A DNA stretch of 64,000 bases from Melioribacter sp051488685 (lineage in GTDB: Bacteria; Bacteroidota; Ignavibacteria; Ignavibacteriales; Melioribacteraceae): positions 62,001 to 126,000 of the forward strand of contig NZ_JBPSEH010000008.1 of the NCBI RefSeq assembly GCF_051488685.1, given 5' to 3'. Under the pieces are notes generated by a model that saw nothing but the letters and a program-made list of their open reading frames with translations, searched no databases and was not told the DNA's origin. How positions within the stretch are numbered: position 1 is the stretch's first letter; the number at the start of each line of letters is the position of its first letter. Below, piece by piece: positions 43,757 to 51,776 of this stretch. A program made the translations under genes and the position numbers.

Positions 43757-44515
43757 ATGAATTTGTATGTGCCAAATAATATCTTTATTCAGATTTTCAC
43801 CAATGAACCTACAATAAAACAGAATTATTGTATCATCCCTTCTCCTTCGTCTTTAGTAGTAAAAAATTTGTTGAACGATAAAGAAAGTATCGGTCTTATT
43901 CCCTCACTGGAATTAATCAACAATAAGGAAATTTTCGTTTCTTCGAAAATTGGTATCTCATTTGATGGTTTATTGTCAGCCGCTTATCTCTATTTTGTAA
44001 AGGGTGAAAGAACCATCGATAAAATATATCTTCGCGGCGACATTTCCGTCAACGAAGCCTTAATTTCGAAGATTCTCTTTGAAGAACGTTACTCAGTTGA
44101 CCCTGAAATAATTCTGGATACTTCTTTAAAATTAGCTCCTCAATTTGACTATCTGATTGCTGGAGACGAAAATTTTATTGACAGTAAATACAAAAAAGGA
44201 CTTAGTCTGGCAGATGAAATTTCCGATCTTTTAAATCTGCCATATGTTAATTATTTGCTGGTGTCCGAAAACAAACAAAATCTTGAATCATTCAATAATA
44301 CATTTAAGAAAATCGACACATTGATTGAAGACAATATCGACAATATTTTGAATGAATTAGGTTTGAGCGATGATACAAAAAACTTTATAGCCGACAATTT
44401 TAACTCAATTTATTATGAACTAACGCCCAACGAAACAGAAGCTATTCAGGAACTAATTAAACTGGTATATTATCACGGAATAATCGATGATATTATTGAC
44501 GTGAAATTTATTTAA
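43757..44515 (+). CDS. MqnA/MqnD-like periplasmic-binding-fold protein
   Basis: Soluble protein of 252 residues that resembles the futalosine-pathway menaquinone enzymes of the MqnA (chorismate dehydratase) family. Shared patterns are IGLIPSLELINN near residue 55, YLIAGDENFI near 133 (where the family has IGDxAL) and SLADEISDLLNLPYVNYLLV near 150 (family: DLGEEW..TGLPFVFAVW). The central DTSSRTS-type segment is not conserved here, so catalysis is uncertain. It is flanked by two terminators, so it may be a single-gene transcript, although no promoter is clear in the ten-base gap and readthrough from rplS is possible. Confidence 0.5.
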   Translation: MNLYVPNNIFIQIFTNEPTIKQNYCIIPSPSSLVVKNLLNDKESIGLIPSLELINNKEIFVSSKIGISFDGLLSAAYLYFVKGERTIDKIYLRGDISVNEALISKILFEERYSVDPEIILDTSLKLAPQFDYLIAGDENFIDSKYKKGLSLADEISDLLNLPYVNYLLVSENKQNLESFNNTFKKIDTLIEDNIDNILNELGLSDDTKNFIADNFNSIYYELTPNETEAIQELIKLVYYHGIIDDIIDVKFI

Positions 44516-44531
44516 TCTGGTTCTGAACAAT

Positions 44532-44564
44532 AAAAAAGCTGCCTCCAGGAAGGCAGCTTTTTTT
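44532..44564. terminator. Bidirectional terminator between convergent genes
   Basis: Perfect stem AGCTGCCT / AGGCAGCT, preceded by a run of A and followed by a run of T, so it can end transcription from both sides. It lies between the MqnA-like gene (+) and serA (-), three bases from the serA stop. Confidence 0.9.
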
Positions 44565-44567
44565 GTA

Positions 44568-45755
44568 TTAATCGAGCATTACGTGAGAGTAAGTAATTAC
44601 ATCTGGATTTTGTCTAATTTTTTCGAGCATTTCATTACTGAGAGGAGCTTTAAGTTTCATAGTGCAGCATGCAACCAGTCCACCGTCGAAAATAATGTTT
44701 TCAATTTCCTCTATGTTGATATCGCCGTCTTTAATTATACCGAGTACTGAAGCAAGCACGCCGGGCTTATCATAATGTTTAACGACGAGTTGATAGTGTG
44801 TATCGGGTGCTTTTGCTTTGTTGACCCAGTGAGCAATAACTCCGCTTTTAATATAATCAAGGATGATATTAACAGTTTCTTCAGCAACTGCGTTTTGTGC
44901 CTGTTCTGTTGATGCTCCGATATGATGAGTAACATAAACATTTTCGAGTTCTTGAAGTTTTGAAGAGACGCTTCCTTTTTTGTCTTCCGGCTCGTCATTG
45001 AAAACATCCAGTCCCACGCGCAAATTTTTTTCTTTTACTGCCTTGATCAATGCTTCTTCGTCTACGACGTCGGCACGCGAAGTATTGATAAATATTGCTC
45101 CATCTTTCATCATATTAAACATCTTTTCGTTAAATAATCCTTTGGTTTCTGGGGTTGATGGGAGGTGAACTGATACTACATCTGCAATCGGTAAAACTTT
45201 GTCGAATTCGGAAAAGTCTTTAACGCCGTAACCCTCAATCCTCGAAATATCTTTTGCATAGATATTCATGCCAAGAGCTTGAGCACGTTTTGCTACTTCT
45301 TTTCCGATATGACCGTATCCTACGATAGCAAGAGTTCTGCCGTAAAGTCCTTTTGCTTTAGAGTATTCGGCCTTGTTCCATTTGCCATTCCTGAAATCAA
45401 TTACATTATTTGGTATACGCCTGTCACAGGCAATCATTAGTCCGATAGCCAGCTCGGCTACTGCAATTGCATTTTTACCCGGGCAATTAGCAACATAAAT
45501 TCCTTTTTTGTTTGCAGCAGGTATATTAATATTATTTACACCGGCACCTGCACGTACAATTAAATTCAAATTCTTCGATTTCTCAATTGTCTCGGCGCTG
45601 ACGACTGTTGAACGCACAACTAAACAATCAACCTCTTGTGCAGCTTCCGGCAAATCTTTTTCTCCTAAATTAGGATTATAGATGACTTCAATACCGGCTT
45701 CTTCCAGTTTTTTAATATACTGTTCAGGAAATTTGTCGGCTATTAATACTTTCAT
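44568..45755 (-). CDS. serA: D-3-phosphoglycerate dehydrogenase
   Basis: NAD-dependent enzyme of 395 residues for the first step of serine synthesis. It has VRSTVVSAETI, RAGAGVNNINIPAA with the catalytic Arg region, VGYGHIGKEVAKRA (nucleotide-binding), VHLPSTPETKGLF, INTSRADVVDEEAL and HHIGASTEQAQ with the catalytic His. A C-terminal ACT domain (about 325-395, HYDKPGVLASVLGII) suggests feedback control by an amino acid. No intervening ASB domain is present. Last gene of a leftward operon behind hutU. Confidence 0.93.
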   Translation of the reverse strand: MKVLIADKFPEQYIKKLEEAGIEVIYNPNLGEKDLPEAAQEVDCLVVRSTVVSAETIEKSKNLNLIVRAGAGVNNINIPAANKKGIYVANCPGKNAIAVAELAIGLMIACDRRIPNNVIDFRNGKWNKAEYSKAKGLYGRTLAIVGYGHIGKEVAKRAQALGMNIYAKDISRIEGYGVKDFSEFDKVLPIADVVSVHLPSTPETKGLFNEKMFNMMKDGAIFINTSRADVVDEEALIKAVKEKNLRVGLDVFNDEPEDKKGSVSSKLQELENVYVTHHIGASTEQAQNAVAEETVNIILDYIKSGVIAHWVNKAKAPDTHYQLVVKHYDKPGVLASVLGIIKDGDINIEEIENIIFDGGLVACCTMKLKAPLSNEMLEKIRQNPDVITYSHVMLD

Positions 45756-45785
45756 TTTAATTTATCCTGTGTTTGTTAATGATTT

Positions 45786-47441
45786 CTATTTGTTGAGCAT
45801 TGGTATATTGATATTGAATTTCAAGGCGTTGTCGATGGCTCTTTCATATCCAGCATCTGCATGACGGACTATTCCCATACCAGGGTCGTAAGTTAAAACG
45901 CGTTCAAGTCTTTCTTCAGCAGCAGATGTGCCATCTGCAACGATAACCATGCCGGCATGAATCGATTTACCAATCCCTACACCTCCGCCGTGATGAACGG
46001 ATACCCAGCTAGCTCCTCCAATGGCATTTAATAGAGCATTAAGAATTGGCCAATCTGCGATTGCATCGCTTCCGTCTTTCATTCCTTCGGTTTCACGGTT
46101 GGGAGATGCTACCGATCCACAATCCAGATGGTCTCTTCCAATTACAATGGGGGCTTTTACTTTTTTACTTGCTACAAGCTGATTGAAAATTTTCCCAATT
46201 TTAGCTCTTTCACCATAACCCAACCAGCAAATACGCGCAGGCAATCCTTGAAAGTGAACTTTTTTACCCGCCATTTCAATCCATCGTACAAGTTTTTTAT
46301 TGTCTGGTAATGCTTCAATAACTGCATTATCGGTAACATAAATATCTTCTGGATCGCCACTTAATGCCACCCACCTGAAGGGTCCTTTACCATCGCAAAA
46401 TAGAGGTCTTATGTATTCTGGTACGAATCCCGGAATATCGAATGCATTTTCCACACCGTTATCTTTTGCTTCTCCACGAATATTGTTACCGTAATCAAAC
46501 GCAACTGCGCCTCTCTTTTGAAATTCGAGCAGTGCTTTTACATGCTCTACAATTGTTTTCTTTGCCAATGAAATATATTTTTCTGGATTTTGTTTTCTAA
46601 GACTCAATGCTTCTTCGAGACTCATACCCATCGGGACGTAGCCATTAAGAGTGTCGTGTGCAGACGTTTGGTCTGTGACGATATCTGGAATGATATTTCT
46701 TTTTAGAATTTCCGGCAGCACTTCGCCTGCATTACCTACCAGTCCAACCGAAAGTGCTTCTTTTTTTTCTCTGGCATCGAGTACAAGTTTAAGAGCTTCG
46801 TTGAGGTCGTAGGTCATTACATCGATATAGCCTGTATCGAGTCGTTTTTGAATTCTGGAAGGATCGACTTCGATTCCCAGGAATGCAGCACCGTTCATAG
46901 TAGCGGCGAGAGGCTGAGCTCCGCCCATTCCACCTAATCCTGCAGTCAACAAAAATTTACCGGATAACGAACCGTTAAAGTACTTATCGGCGCATGCTGC
47001 AAAAGTTTCATATGTACCCTGAAGTATTCCCTGAGTGCCAATATAAATCCAGCTACCTGCTGTCATTTGACCGTACATTGTAAGTCCCAGACTTTCGAGT
47101 CGCCGGAATTCATCCCAGGTTGCCCAATCAGGAACGAGCATTGAATTTGATATTATAACTCGCGGTGCATTTTCATGAGTTCTAAAAATAGCAACAGGTT
47201 TACCCGATTGAATTAACAAAGTTTCGTCATTGTTTAATTCTTTCAGAGATCTTACAATAGCATCAAAACTCTCCCAGTTGCGGGCAGCTTTACCAGAGCC
47301 TCCGTAGACTATCAGGTCTTCGGGTCGTTCTGCAACTTCAGGATCCAGGTTGTTCATAAGCATACGCATTGCGGCTTCCTGAATCCAGCCTTTACAAGTT
47401 AATTTTGTGCCTGTTGGTGCTTTCACTACTCGTTTAGTCAT
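45786..47441 (-). CDS. hutU: Urocanate hydratase
   Basis: NAD-dependent hydratase of 551 residues in histidine degradation, which turns urocanate into imidazolone propionate. Family patterns include CKGWIQEAAMRMLMNNLDPE near the start, VYGGSGKAARNW, MYGQMTAGSWIYIGTQGI, TAGLGGMGGAQPLA (NAD site) and GRDHLDCGSVASPNRETE with the conserved cysteine. Complete. hutH and hutI are not in this window; its neighbours are serA and an unknown gene. It overlaps the unknown gene by eight bases. Confidence 0.96.
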   Translation of the reverse strand: MTKRVVKAPTGTKLTCKGWIQEAAMRMLMNNLDPEVAERPEDLIVYGGSGKAARNWESFDAIVRSLKELNNDETLLIQSGKPVAIFRTHENAPRVIISNSMLVPDWATWDEFRRLESLGLTMYGQMTAGSWIYIGTQGILQGTYETFAACADKYFNGSLSGKFLLTAGLGGMGGAQPLAATMNGAAFLGIEVDPSRIQKRLDTGYIDVMTYDLNEALKLVLDAREKKEALSVGLVGNAGEVLPEILKRNIIPDIVTDQTSAHDTLNGYVPMGMSLEEALSLRKQNPEKYISLAKKTIVEHVKALLEFQKRGAVAFDYGNNIRGEAKDNGVENAFDIPGFVPEYIRPLFCDGKGPFRWVALSGDPEDIYVTDNAVIEALPDNKKLVRWIEMAGKKVHFQGLPARICWLGYGERAKIGKIFNQLVASKKVKAPIVIGRDHLDCGSVASPNRETEGMKDGSDAIADWPILNALLNAIGGASWVSVHHGGGVGIGKSIHAGMVIVADGTSAAEERLERVLTYDPGMGIVRHADAGYERAIDNALKFNINIPMLNK

Positions 47442-47772
47442 TAAAGTGCGTCTCTATTATGTTTTTATATTGTTTGTAGAGAGGTTTGAAAAACAATTTT
47501 TTTATGAATCCCGCATTTTTAATCTGTTTTTCTAAATGCTTTTCATTTTCTTTCAGTCGGAATACGAGTTTTGTCTTTTCGTCTTTTGTCAGTTTGATAG
47601 GGTTATCTTTACTTTCTAATTTTTGAATCAACGAGTTAAATGTTTTAATTTCGGTGTAAAATCTCTCGTCATTCGACATTTGTTTCACAATTGATTTACA
47701 AAAAGTGATTAATAATTTTTTTTCGTTCTTGTCGAATTCATAAGAATAATTTTTAAAGAGTGGTTTAGCCAT
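47434..47772 (-). CDS. Small basic protein of unknown function
   Basis: Protein of 112 residues, rich in Lys and Phe, predicted helical, with no signal peptide or membrane helix. No family was recognised. It overlaps hutU by eight bases and begins two bases before the stop of the adenosine deaminase gene, so it is certainly read as part of this operon if translated. The tight packing supports it as a real gene. It may be specific to this lineage. Confidence 0.65.
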   Translation of the reverse strand: MAKPLFKNYSYEFDKNEKKLLITFCKSIVKQMSNDERFYTEIKTFNSLIQKLESKDNPIKLTKDEKTKLVFRLKENEKHLEKQIKNAGFIKKLFFKPLYKQYKNIIETHFND

Positions 47773-47774
47773 AA

Positions 47775-48863
47775 TTATACCTTTAATGATAGTAATTTTT
47801 CTCTCATTTTCTGAAAACCGGGTTTAATAACATGGTAAATATAATATAATCGTTTTTTGTATGGAATAAATGATGACTTCATCGCATTTATATTAAGCTT
47901 TTCGACGTCGTCCAGATTAAGTCCAAACAGCTCACTTGCTATTGTATATTCTTTGGTAAGAGTAGTATTGCTCATCAGGCGGTCGTCGGTATTAAGGAAG
48001 ACTCTAAATTTTTCACGGAACAGTTTGATGAACGGATGATTTTCGAGTTTGTCGATTGCGCCGGTATGGACGTTGCTCAAAAGACAGATTTCCAGAGGCA
48101 GTCTCGTGTCGAGTATATATTGTGCGAGTTCCCCCAATTGAACCACGTTGCCATCCTTATCGAACACAATATCTTCGACAAGTCGTGTTGCGTGTCCTAT
48201 TCTGTGAGCCCCACAAATTTGAATAGCCTGCCATATCGATTCTTTACCAAAAGCCTCGCCTGCATGAATTGTAATATTGAAATTTTTTTGCTTTATGTAC
48301 TGGAATGCGTCGAGATGTTTTTTGGGAGGATATCCGCCTTCTTCGCCCGCAAGGTCAAATCCTACCACGCCTTGATTTCTGTAATTTACAGCCAGCTCGG
48401 CTATCTCGAGTGTATTCTTCATATTCCTCATTCCACATAAAATCAATCCATAACCAACTCCGAAATCTCTTTTGCCTTCTTCCAGACCTTCAAGGACAGC
48501 ATCAAGAATGTCCTCGTAATAAAGACCTTTTTGCGTATGAAAGACCGGGGCAAAACGGGTTTCGACGTAGCATACACCGTCGTTTTTCATATCCTCCAGC
48601 ATTTCATAAGCTACTCTTTTGAGAGCTTCTTTCGTCTGCATAACTGCACAGGTGTGTTCAAAACCCTGAAGGTATTCAACGAGGTTTCCTTTATTTGCAC
48701 CTCTATGAAACCATTCAGCAAGTTCCTCTGCGTCGGTTGTAGGTAATTTTTTATATCCAATTTGTTTTGCAAGTTCAATTATCGTTTGAGGTCTCAAACC
48801 ACCGTCGAGATGGTCGTGAAGCATTACTTTGGGCACATTTCTGATGATTTCTTCTGTTTTCAT
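47775..48863 (-). CDS. add: Adenosine deaminase
   Basis: Zinc enzyme of 362 residues that deaminates adenosine to inosine. The metal and active-site motifs are present: LHDHLDGGLRP (first two histidines), ITIHAGEAFG (third His and catalytic Glu), RIGHATRL and LNTDDRLMSNT, whose last Asp pair corresponds to the NTDDP of other family members (here Arg replaces Pro). Full length. First gene of the leftward operon add-unknown-hutU-serA. Confidence 0.92.
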   Translation of the reverse strand: MKTEEIIRNVPKVMLHDHLDGGLRPQTIIELAKQIGYKKLPTTDAEELAEWFHRGANKGNLVEYLQGFEHTCAVMQTKEALKRVAYEMLEDMKNDGVCYVETRFAPVFHTQKGLYYEDILDAVLEGLEEGKRDFGVGYGLILCGMRNMKNTLEIAELAVNYRNQGVVGFDLAGEEGGYPPKKHLDAFQYIKQKNFNITIHAGEAFGKESIWQAIQICGAHRIGHATRLVEDIVFDKDGNVVQLGELAQYILDTRLPLEICLLSNVHTGAIDKLENHPFIKLFREKFRVFLNTDDRLMSNTTLTKEYTIASELFGLNLDDVEKLNINAMKSSFIPYKKRLYYIYHVIKPGFQKMREKLLSLKV

Positions 48864-48881
48864 TATGTCCTCTTTTATTTT

Positions 48882-48912
48882 TAAAAATATCCTTTTAACA
48901 CTCTAAAATCAA
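48882..48912 (-). promoter_or_regulatory. Predicted promoter for the add operon
   Basis: Read on the minus strand: TTG (48912-48910), 20 bases, then TATTTTTA (48889-48882), one mismatch from TAnnTTTG. It lies 19 bases upstream of the add start codon. Confidence 0.5.
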
Positions 48913-48937
48913 TTTGACATTTAGTAAAATGGAGAGC

Positions 48938-48969
48938 TTCAATGCGAGATTCTTTAGTGAAGCATTGAA
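48938..48969. repeat. Inverted repeat between divergent promoters
   Basis: Perfect 8-base inverted repeat TTCAATGC (48938-48945) and GCATTGAA (48962-48969) with a 16-base spacer. It sits midway between the predicted add promoter and the predicted promoter of the TPR gene. It is not followed by a T run on the + strand, so it is not a terminator in that direction. It could be an operator or a leader hairpin. Confidence 0.45.
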
Positions 48970-48976
48970 AAAAATC

Positions 48977-49008
48977 TTGACTTAGGAATCTTAAATTGGT
49001 TATTTTTC
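48977..49008 (+). promoter_or_regulatory. Possible promoter for the TPR gene
   Basis: TTG (48977-48979), 21 bases, then TATTTTTC (49001-49008), one mismatch from TAnnTTTG. It lies 34 bases before the ATG at 49043. Confidence 0.4.
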
Positions 49009-49042
49009 GAGGTATTTTTTAAGATAAAATTCAGGAGTATCA

Positions 49043-50215
49043 ATGAAAAAAGCGCTTATATTTTTAAGTATTTTGGGGATGGCTTTGGGGATTACGGCAT
49101 TTCAGTGTGCTTCGGCGGAATTGACAGGCGCAAAGCTTTATATTAATCAAAAGCAGTACGAAAAAGCTAAAGAAGCACTTCAAAAAGATATTGCTAAAAA
49201 TCCAAATAGTGACGAAGGATGGTATCTTCTGGGATATATTTATGGTGAAGAAGGTAACATTCCCGAAATGTTAAATGCTTTCGATAAATCTTTATCAATA
49301 AGTGATAAGTACAAAAGTCAGATTGAAGATTCTAAAAAATATTACTGGGCAACGAGCTTCAACAAAGGCGTAAATTTCTTCAATAAAGCCAGCAATACAG
49401 CCTCTAAGGATACAATGCAAATCTTCTTCGAACAGGCTGCGGAACAATTTAAAAACTCGATTTTGTGTCAACCCGATTCGTCGGTTGGCTACATTAATCT
49501 TGTCTATACTTATCTTAATATGAATAAAATTGACGATGCAATTGAACCGCTTGAAAAATTAACTTCACTTGGAAATTCGGCAGAAGCATTTTCAATGTTA
49601 GGACAAATCTATACAGAAAAAGGTAATACTTTAATCGATTCATATCGCGAATCTAAAAATGAACAGGATAGCGTTAAAGCATACGAATATTTTGATAAGG
49701 CTATTTCTGTACTTGAAAAAGGAAGAGATTTATTCCCGGATGACAACGAAATTTTATTGAGACTTTCGAATGCTTATATTTCGGCAAATAAGCTCGACGT
49801 GGCACTCGAAGCTTTCAAAAAAGGCGTTGAAAAAGATCCCGAAAATAAATTCTATCAGTACAATTTAGGTGTTCTACTTTTGAATGCAAATGATTTTGAA
49901 GGTGCAGAAAAACATTTCAAAAAAGCGATAGAGCTCGACCCACAGTACACAAATGCAATTTACAACCTGGCTGTAACATATATTCGCTGGGGTGCAAAGA
50001 TACGCGAGGAGATGGAACAAAATGAAAATGTGAAAATAGACGAAACTAAGTACAAGGAAAAATTCCAGGCTGCCATTCCTTATCTTGAAAAGTATCTGGA
50101 AGTAAATCCCAACGAAGCAGCAATATGGGAATTATTGGGTAAAGTTCACGCTAATCTTGGCAACGAAGAAAAATCGGCAGAAGCTTTCAATAAGGCGGAT
50201 CAGTTAAGAAAATAA
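49043..50215 (+). CDS. TPR-repeat exported protein
   Basis: Protein of 390 residues made mainly of tetratricopeptide repeats. It has an N-terminal signal sequence with a cysteine at residue 22 (AFQCASAE), which could be lipidated although the lipobox is not canonical. TPR units are visible at about 25-95, 130-190 and 215-385, such as NPNSDEGWYLLGYIYGEEGN and DPENKFYQYNLGVLLLNAND. TPR units suggest a scaffold for protein complexes in the periplasm. A terminator follows. Exact role unknown. Confidence 0.8.
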   Translation: MKKALIFLSILGMALGITAFQCASAELTGAKLYINQKQYEKAKEALQKDIAKNPNSDEGWYLLGYIYGEEGNIPEMLNAFDKSLSISDKYKSQIEDSKKYYWATSFNKGVNFFNKASNTASKDTMQIFFEQAAEQFKNSILCQPDSSVGYINLVYTYLNMNKIDDAIEPLEKLTSLGNSAEAFSMLGQIYTEKGNTLIDSYRESKNEQDSVKAYEYFDKAISVLEKGRDLFPDDNEILLRLSNAYISANKLDVALEAFKKGVEKDPENKFYQYNLGVLLLNANDFEGAEKHFKKAIELDPQYTNAIYNLAVTYIRWGAKIREEMEQNENVKIDETKYKEKFQAAIPYLEKYLEVNPNEAAIWELLGKVHANLGNEEKSAEAFNKADQLRK

Positions 50216-50222
50216 TTTTTTG

Positions 50223-50251
50223 CCGGGGGAATTTGATTTCCCCCGGTTTTT
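50223..50251 (+). terminator. Rho-independent terminator after the TPR gene
   Basis: Nine-pair stem CCGGGGGAA / TTCCCCCGG with a six-base loop, followed by five T. Confidence 0.9.
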
Positions 50252-50290
50252 CCCTCGCAATGCAAACTTCCCTATAAAACAGGAGCGGCA

Positions 50291-50614
50291 ATGGAACAGA
50301 ACGAAATAAAAGCTCAACAAATAAATATCGAATTGGGTGAAAAAGAAGCCGAAGGCATCTATTCGAACCTCGCAATAATAACACATTCTCCCGCTGAATT
50401 TGTAATCGACTTTACGAGAGTGGTACCTGGAGTGCCAAAAGCAAAAGTGTTAGCAAGAATAATAACAACGCCGCAACATGCAAAAATGCTAATGCGTGCT
50501 CTTAAAGACAACATAGAAAAATTTGAAGCACGCTTTGGCGAAATACGAATCGACGCTCACACTTCTCCTCAATATGGGTTTATAAATCCCGATAAGGAAA
50601 ACAAGATAAATTAA
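50291..50614 (+). CDS. DUF3467 domain protein
   Basis: Small cytoplasmic protein of 107 residues that matches the DUF3467 pattern: YSNLAIITHSPAEFVIDFTR, VPGVPKAKVLARIITTPQHA, MLMRALKDNIEKFEARFG. The family is widespread in Bacteroidota and some other phyla and has no known function. It is preceded by AGGAGCGGCAATG, a good ribosome binding site, and lies between a terminator and the FecR/cyclase operon. No separate promoter was identified in the 39-base gap. Confidence 0.85.
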   Translation: MEQNEIKAQQINIELGEKEAEGIYSNLAIITHSPAEFVIDFTRVVPGVPKAKVLARIITTPQHAKMLMRALKDNIEKFEARFGEIRIDAHTSPQYGFINPDKENKIN

Positions 50615-50629
50615 AAACAGCGCCGGGCA

Positions 50630-50715
50630 AGCTCCGAAATTTTAATTGAGTAAATCATAATATTTAATTACATTTCTGTCGTCTTCAATTAGGGCTGGTA
50701 AAATAAATCGGAGCT
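50630..50715 (+). repeat. Inverted repeat that includes the ribosome binding site of the next gene
   Basis: AGCTCCGA (50630-50637) and TCGGAGCT (50708-50715) are perfect inverted copies about 70 bases apart. The right arm contains the CGGAG ribosome binding site of the gene starting at 50719. A predicted promoter lies between the arms. Confidence 0.5.
50646..50676 (+). promoter_or_regulatory. Predicted promoter for the FecR/barrel/cyclase operon
   Basis: TTG (50646-50648), 20 bases, then TACATTTC (50669-50676), one mismatch from TAnnTTTG. A start site would fall near 50683, so the left arm of the inverted repeat would not be in this transcript. Confidence 0.45.
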
Positions 50716-50718
50716 GCA

Positions 50719-51771
50719 ATGAAGAGAATTACCCTTTTGGTTTTTCTGCTGGCGACAACTTTAAATGCACAGCAAGGGATTTCAATTCAACTGGATATTT
50801 TTCAGGACCTCAGTACTATAGACCTTGCGGCATTCCTGCCGGACAACAATATCGCCAATCAACCTCGTGTTATGAGAGTATCAATTTTTCCCGAAAATGT
50901 AGAAGTAATTGTTGAAGGATTTGTAGAATGGAAAAAAGATGAAACTTCCGGCTTTGTTCAAGTTGCCTACTTCAAAACCGCCCCTTTTTTATCCAGAAGT
51001 TTTTATAACGACGAACTGGATAATGACGATTTAATTTATGAAGAATCCGAATTGAATTCTGATGTTATTTCCGATATTGTCAGTATTGGAAAACCAAGAG
51101 GTATTTTCAGGGTAGTTTTGAAAGTACAGGACATTAATTCAGGTGAACAAGATGAAGTGGAAAGGATTTTTACATTTCTTAATGCTACTGCACCTGAAAT
51201 CACCTCGCCTCTCCAATTTGAAGAAGTCGATGTTGGAAACATTATAATTACGTGGGACCAATCAATAGGAGCAAGCAGCTATATAATTAAGGCAAATTAT
51301 AAGAATGATGAGGCATCCGACGAAGACGCTCTTAATTCTGGCAATCCGCTTGTGGATAATCTTGAAGTCGATGCAAATATCACTCAAATAAACCTTACTA
51401 ATTACCTGGGAAGAGAAATCCTGCAGGATACTAATGTGGTTGTTTCGGTTACTGCAAAGATTGAAGGAGCCGGTGAAATTTTATTATTGAGAAGTAAACC
51501 AAGAGTTTTCAGAACTTCTTCTACTGCTGGTGGAGAAGCTGCAAATGTGCGTGAGGTCAATCCCGTAATATTGCGATTGGCAAATTTCCTTCAAAACAAG
51601 ATAAGCTCGGAATTGATAAATAAATTTCTTAACGGCGAGATTTCTCCCGAAGGGATTAAGATTTCAGACAGCGAAGGAAATCAACTTGACTTCAGCGATT
51701 TGAATGCTCTTCTCGATTTCTTTGATCAAAATGAACAATCTATAATTTCAGTAGAGTTTAAAAACAGGTGA
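50719..51771 (+). CDS. Exported protein of unknown function, first gene of the FecR/cyclase operon
   Basis: Exported protein of 350 residues. Signal peptide at about 1-18 (ending TLNAQQG). The body is beta-rich: a domain at about 20-150 with FQDLSTIDLAAFLPD, then a fibronectin/Ig-like domain at about 152-265 (PEITSPLQFEEVDVGNIIITW), and a C-terminal acidic helical tail. No membrane anchor or enzyme motif was recognised. It lies five bases before the FecR-domain gene and shares the operon with an outer-membrane barrel and a CHASE2 cyclase, suggesting an envelope adaptor or ligand-binding role. Confidence 0.6.
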   Translation: MKRITLLVFLLATTLNAQQGISIQLDIFQDLSTIDLAAFLPDNNIANQPRVMRVSIFPENVEVIVEGFVEWKKDETSGFVQVAYFKTAPFLSRSFYNDELDNDDLIYEESELNSDVISDIVSIGKPRGIFRVVLKVQDINSGEQDEVERIFTFLNATAPEITSPLQFEEVDVGNIIITWDQSIGASSYIIKANYKNDEASDEDALNSGNPLVDNLEVDANITQINLTNYLGREILQDTNVVVSVTAKIEGAGEILLLRSKPRVFRTSSTAGGEAANVREVNPVILRLANFLQNKISSELINKFLNGEISPEGIKISDSEGNQLDFSDLNALLDFFDQNEQSIISVEFKNR

Positions 51772-51776
51772 AGGCA

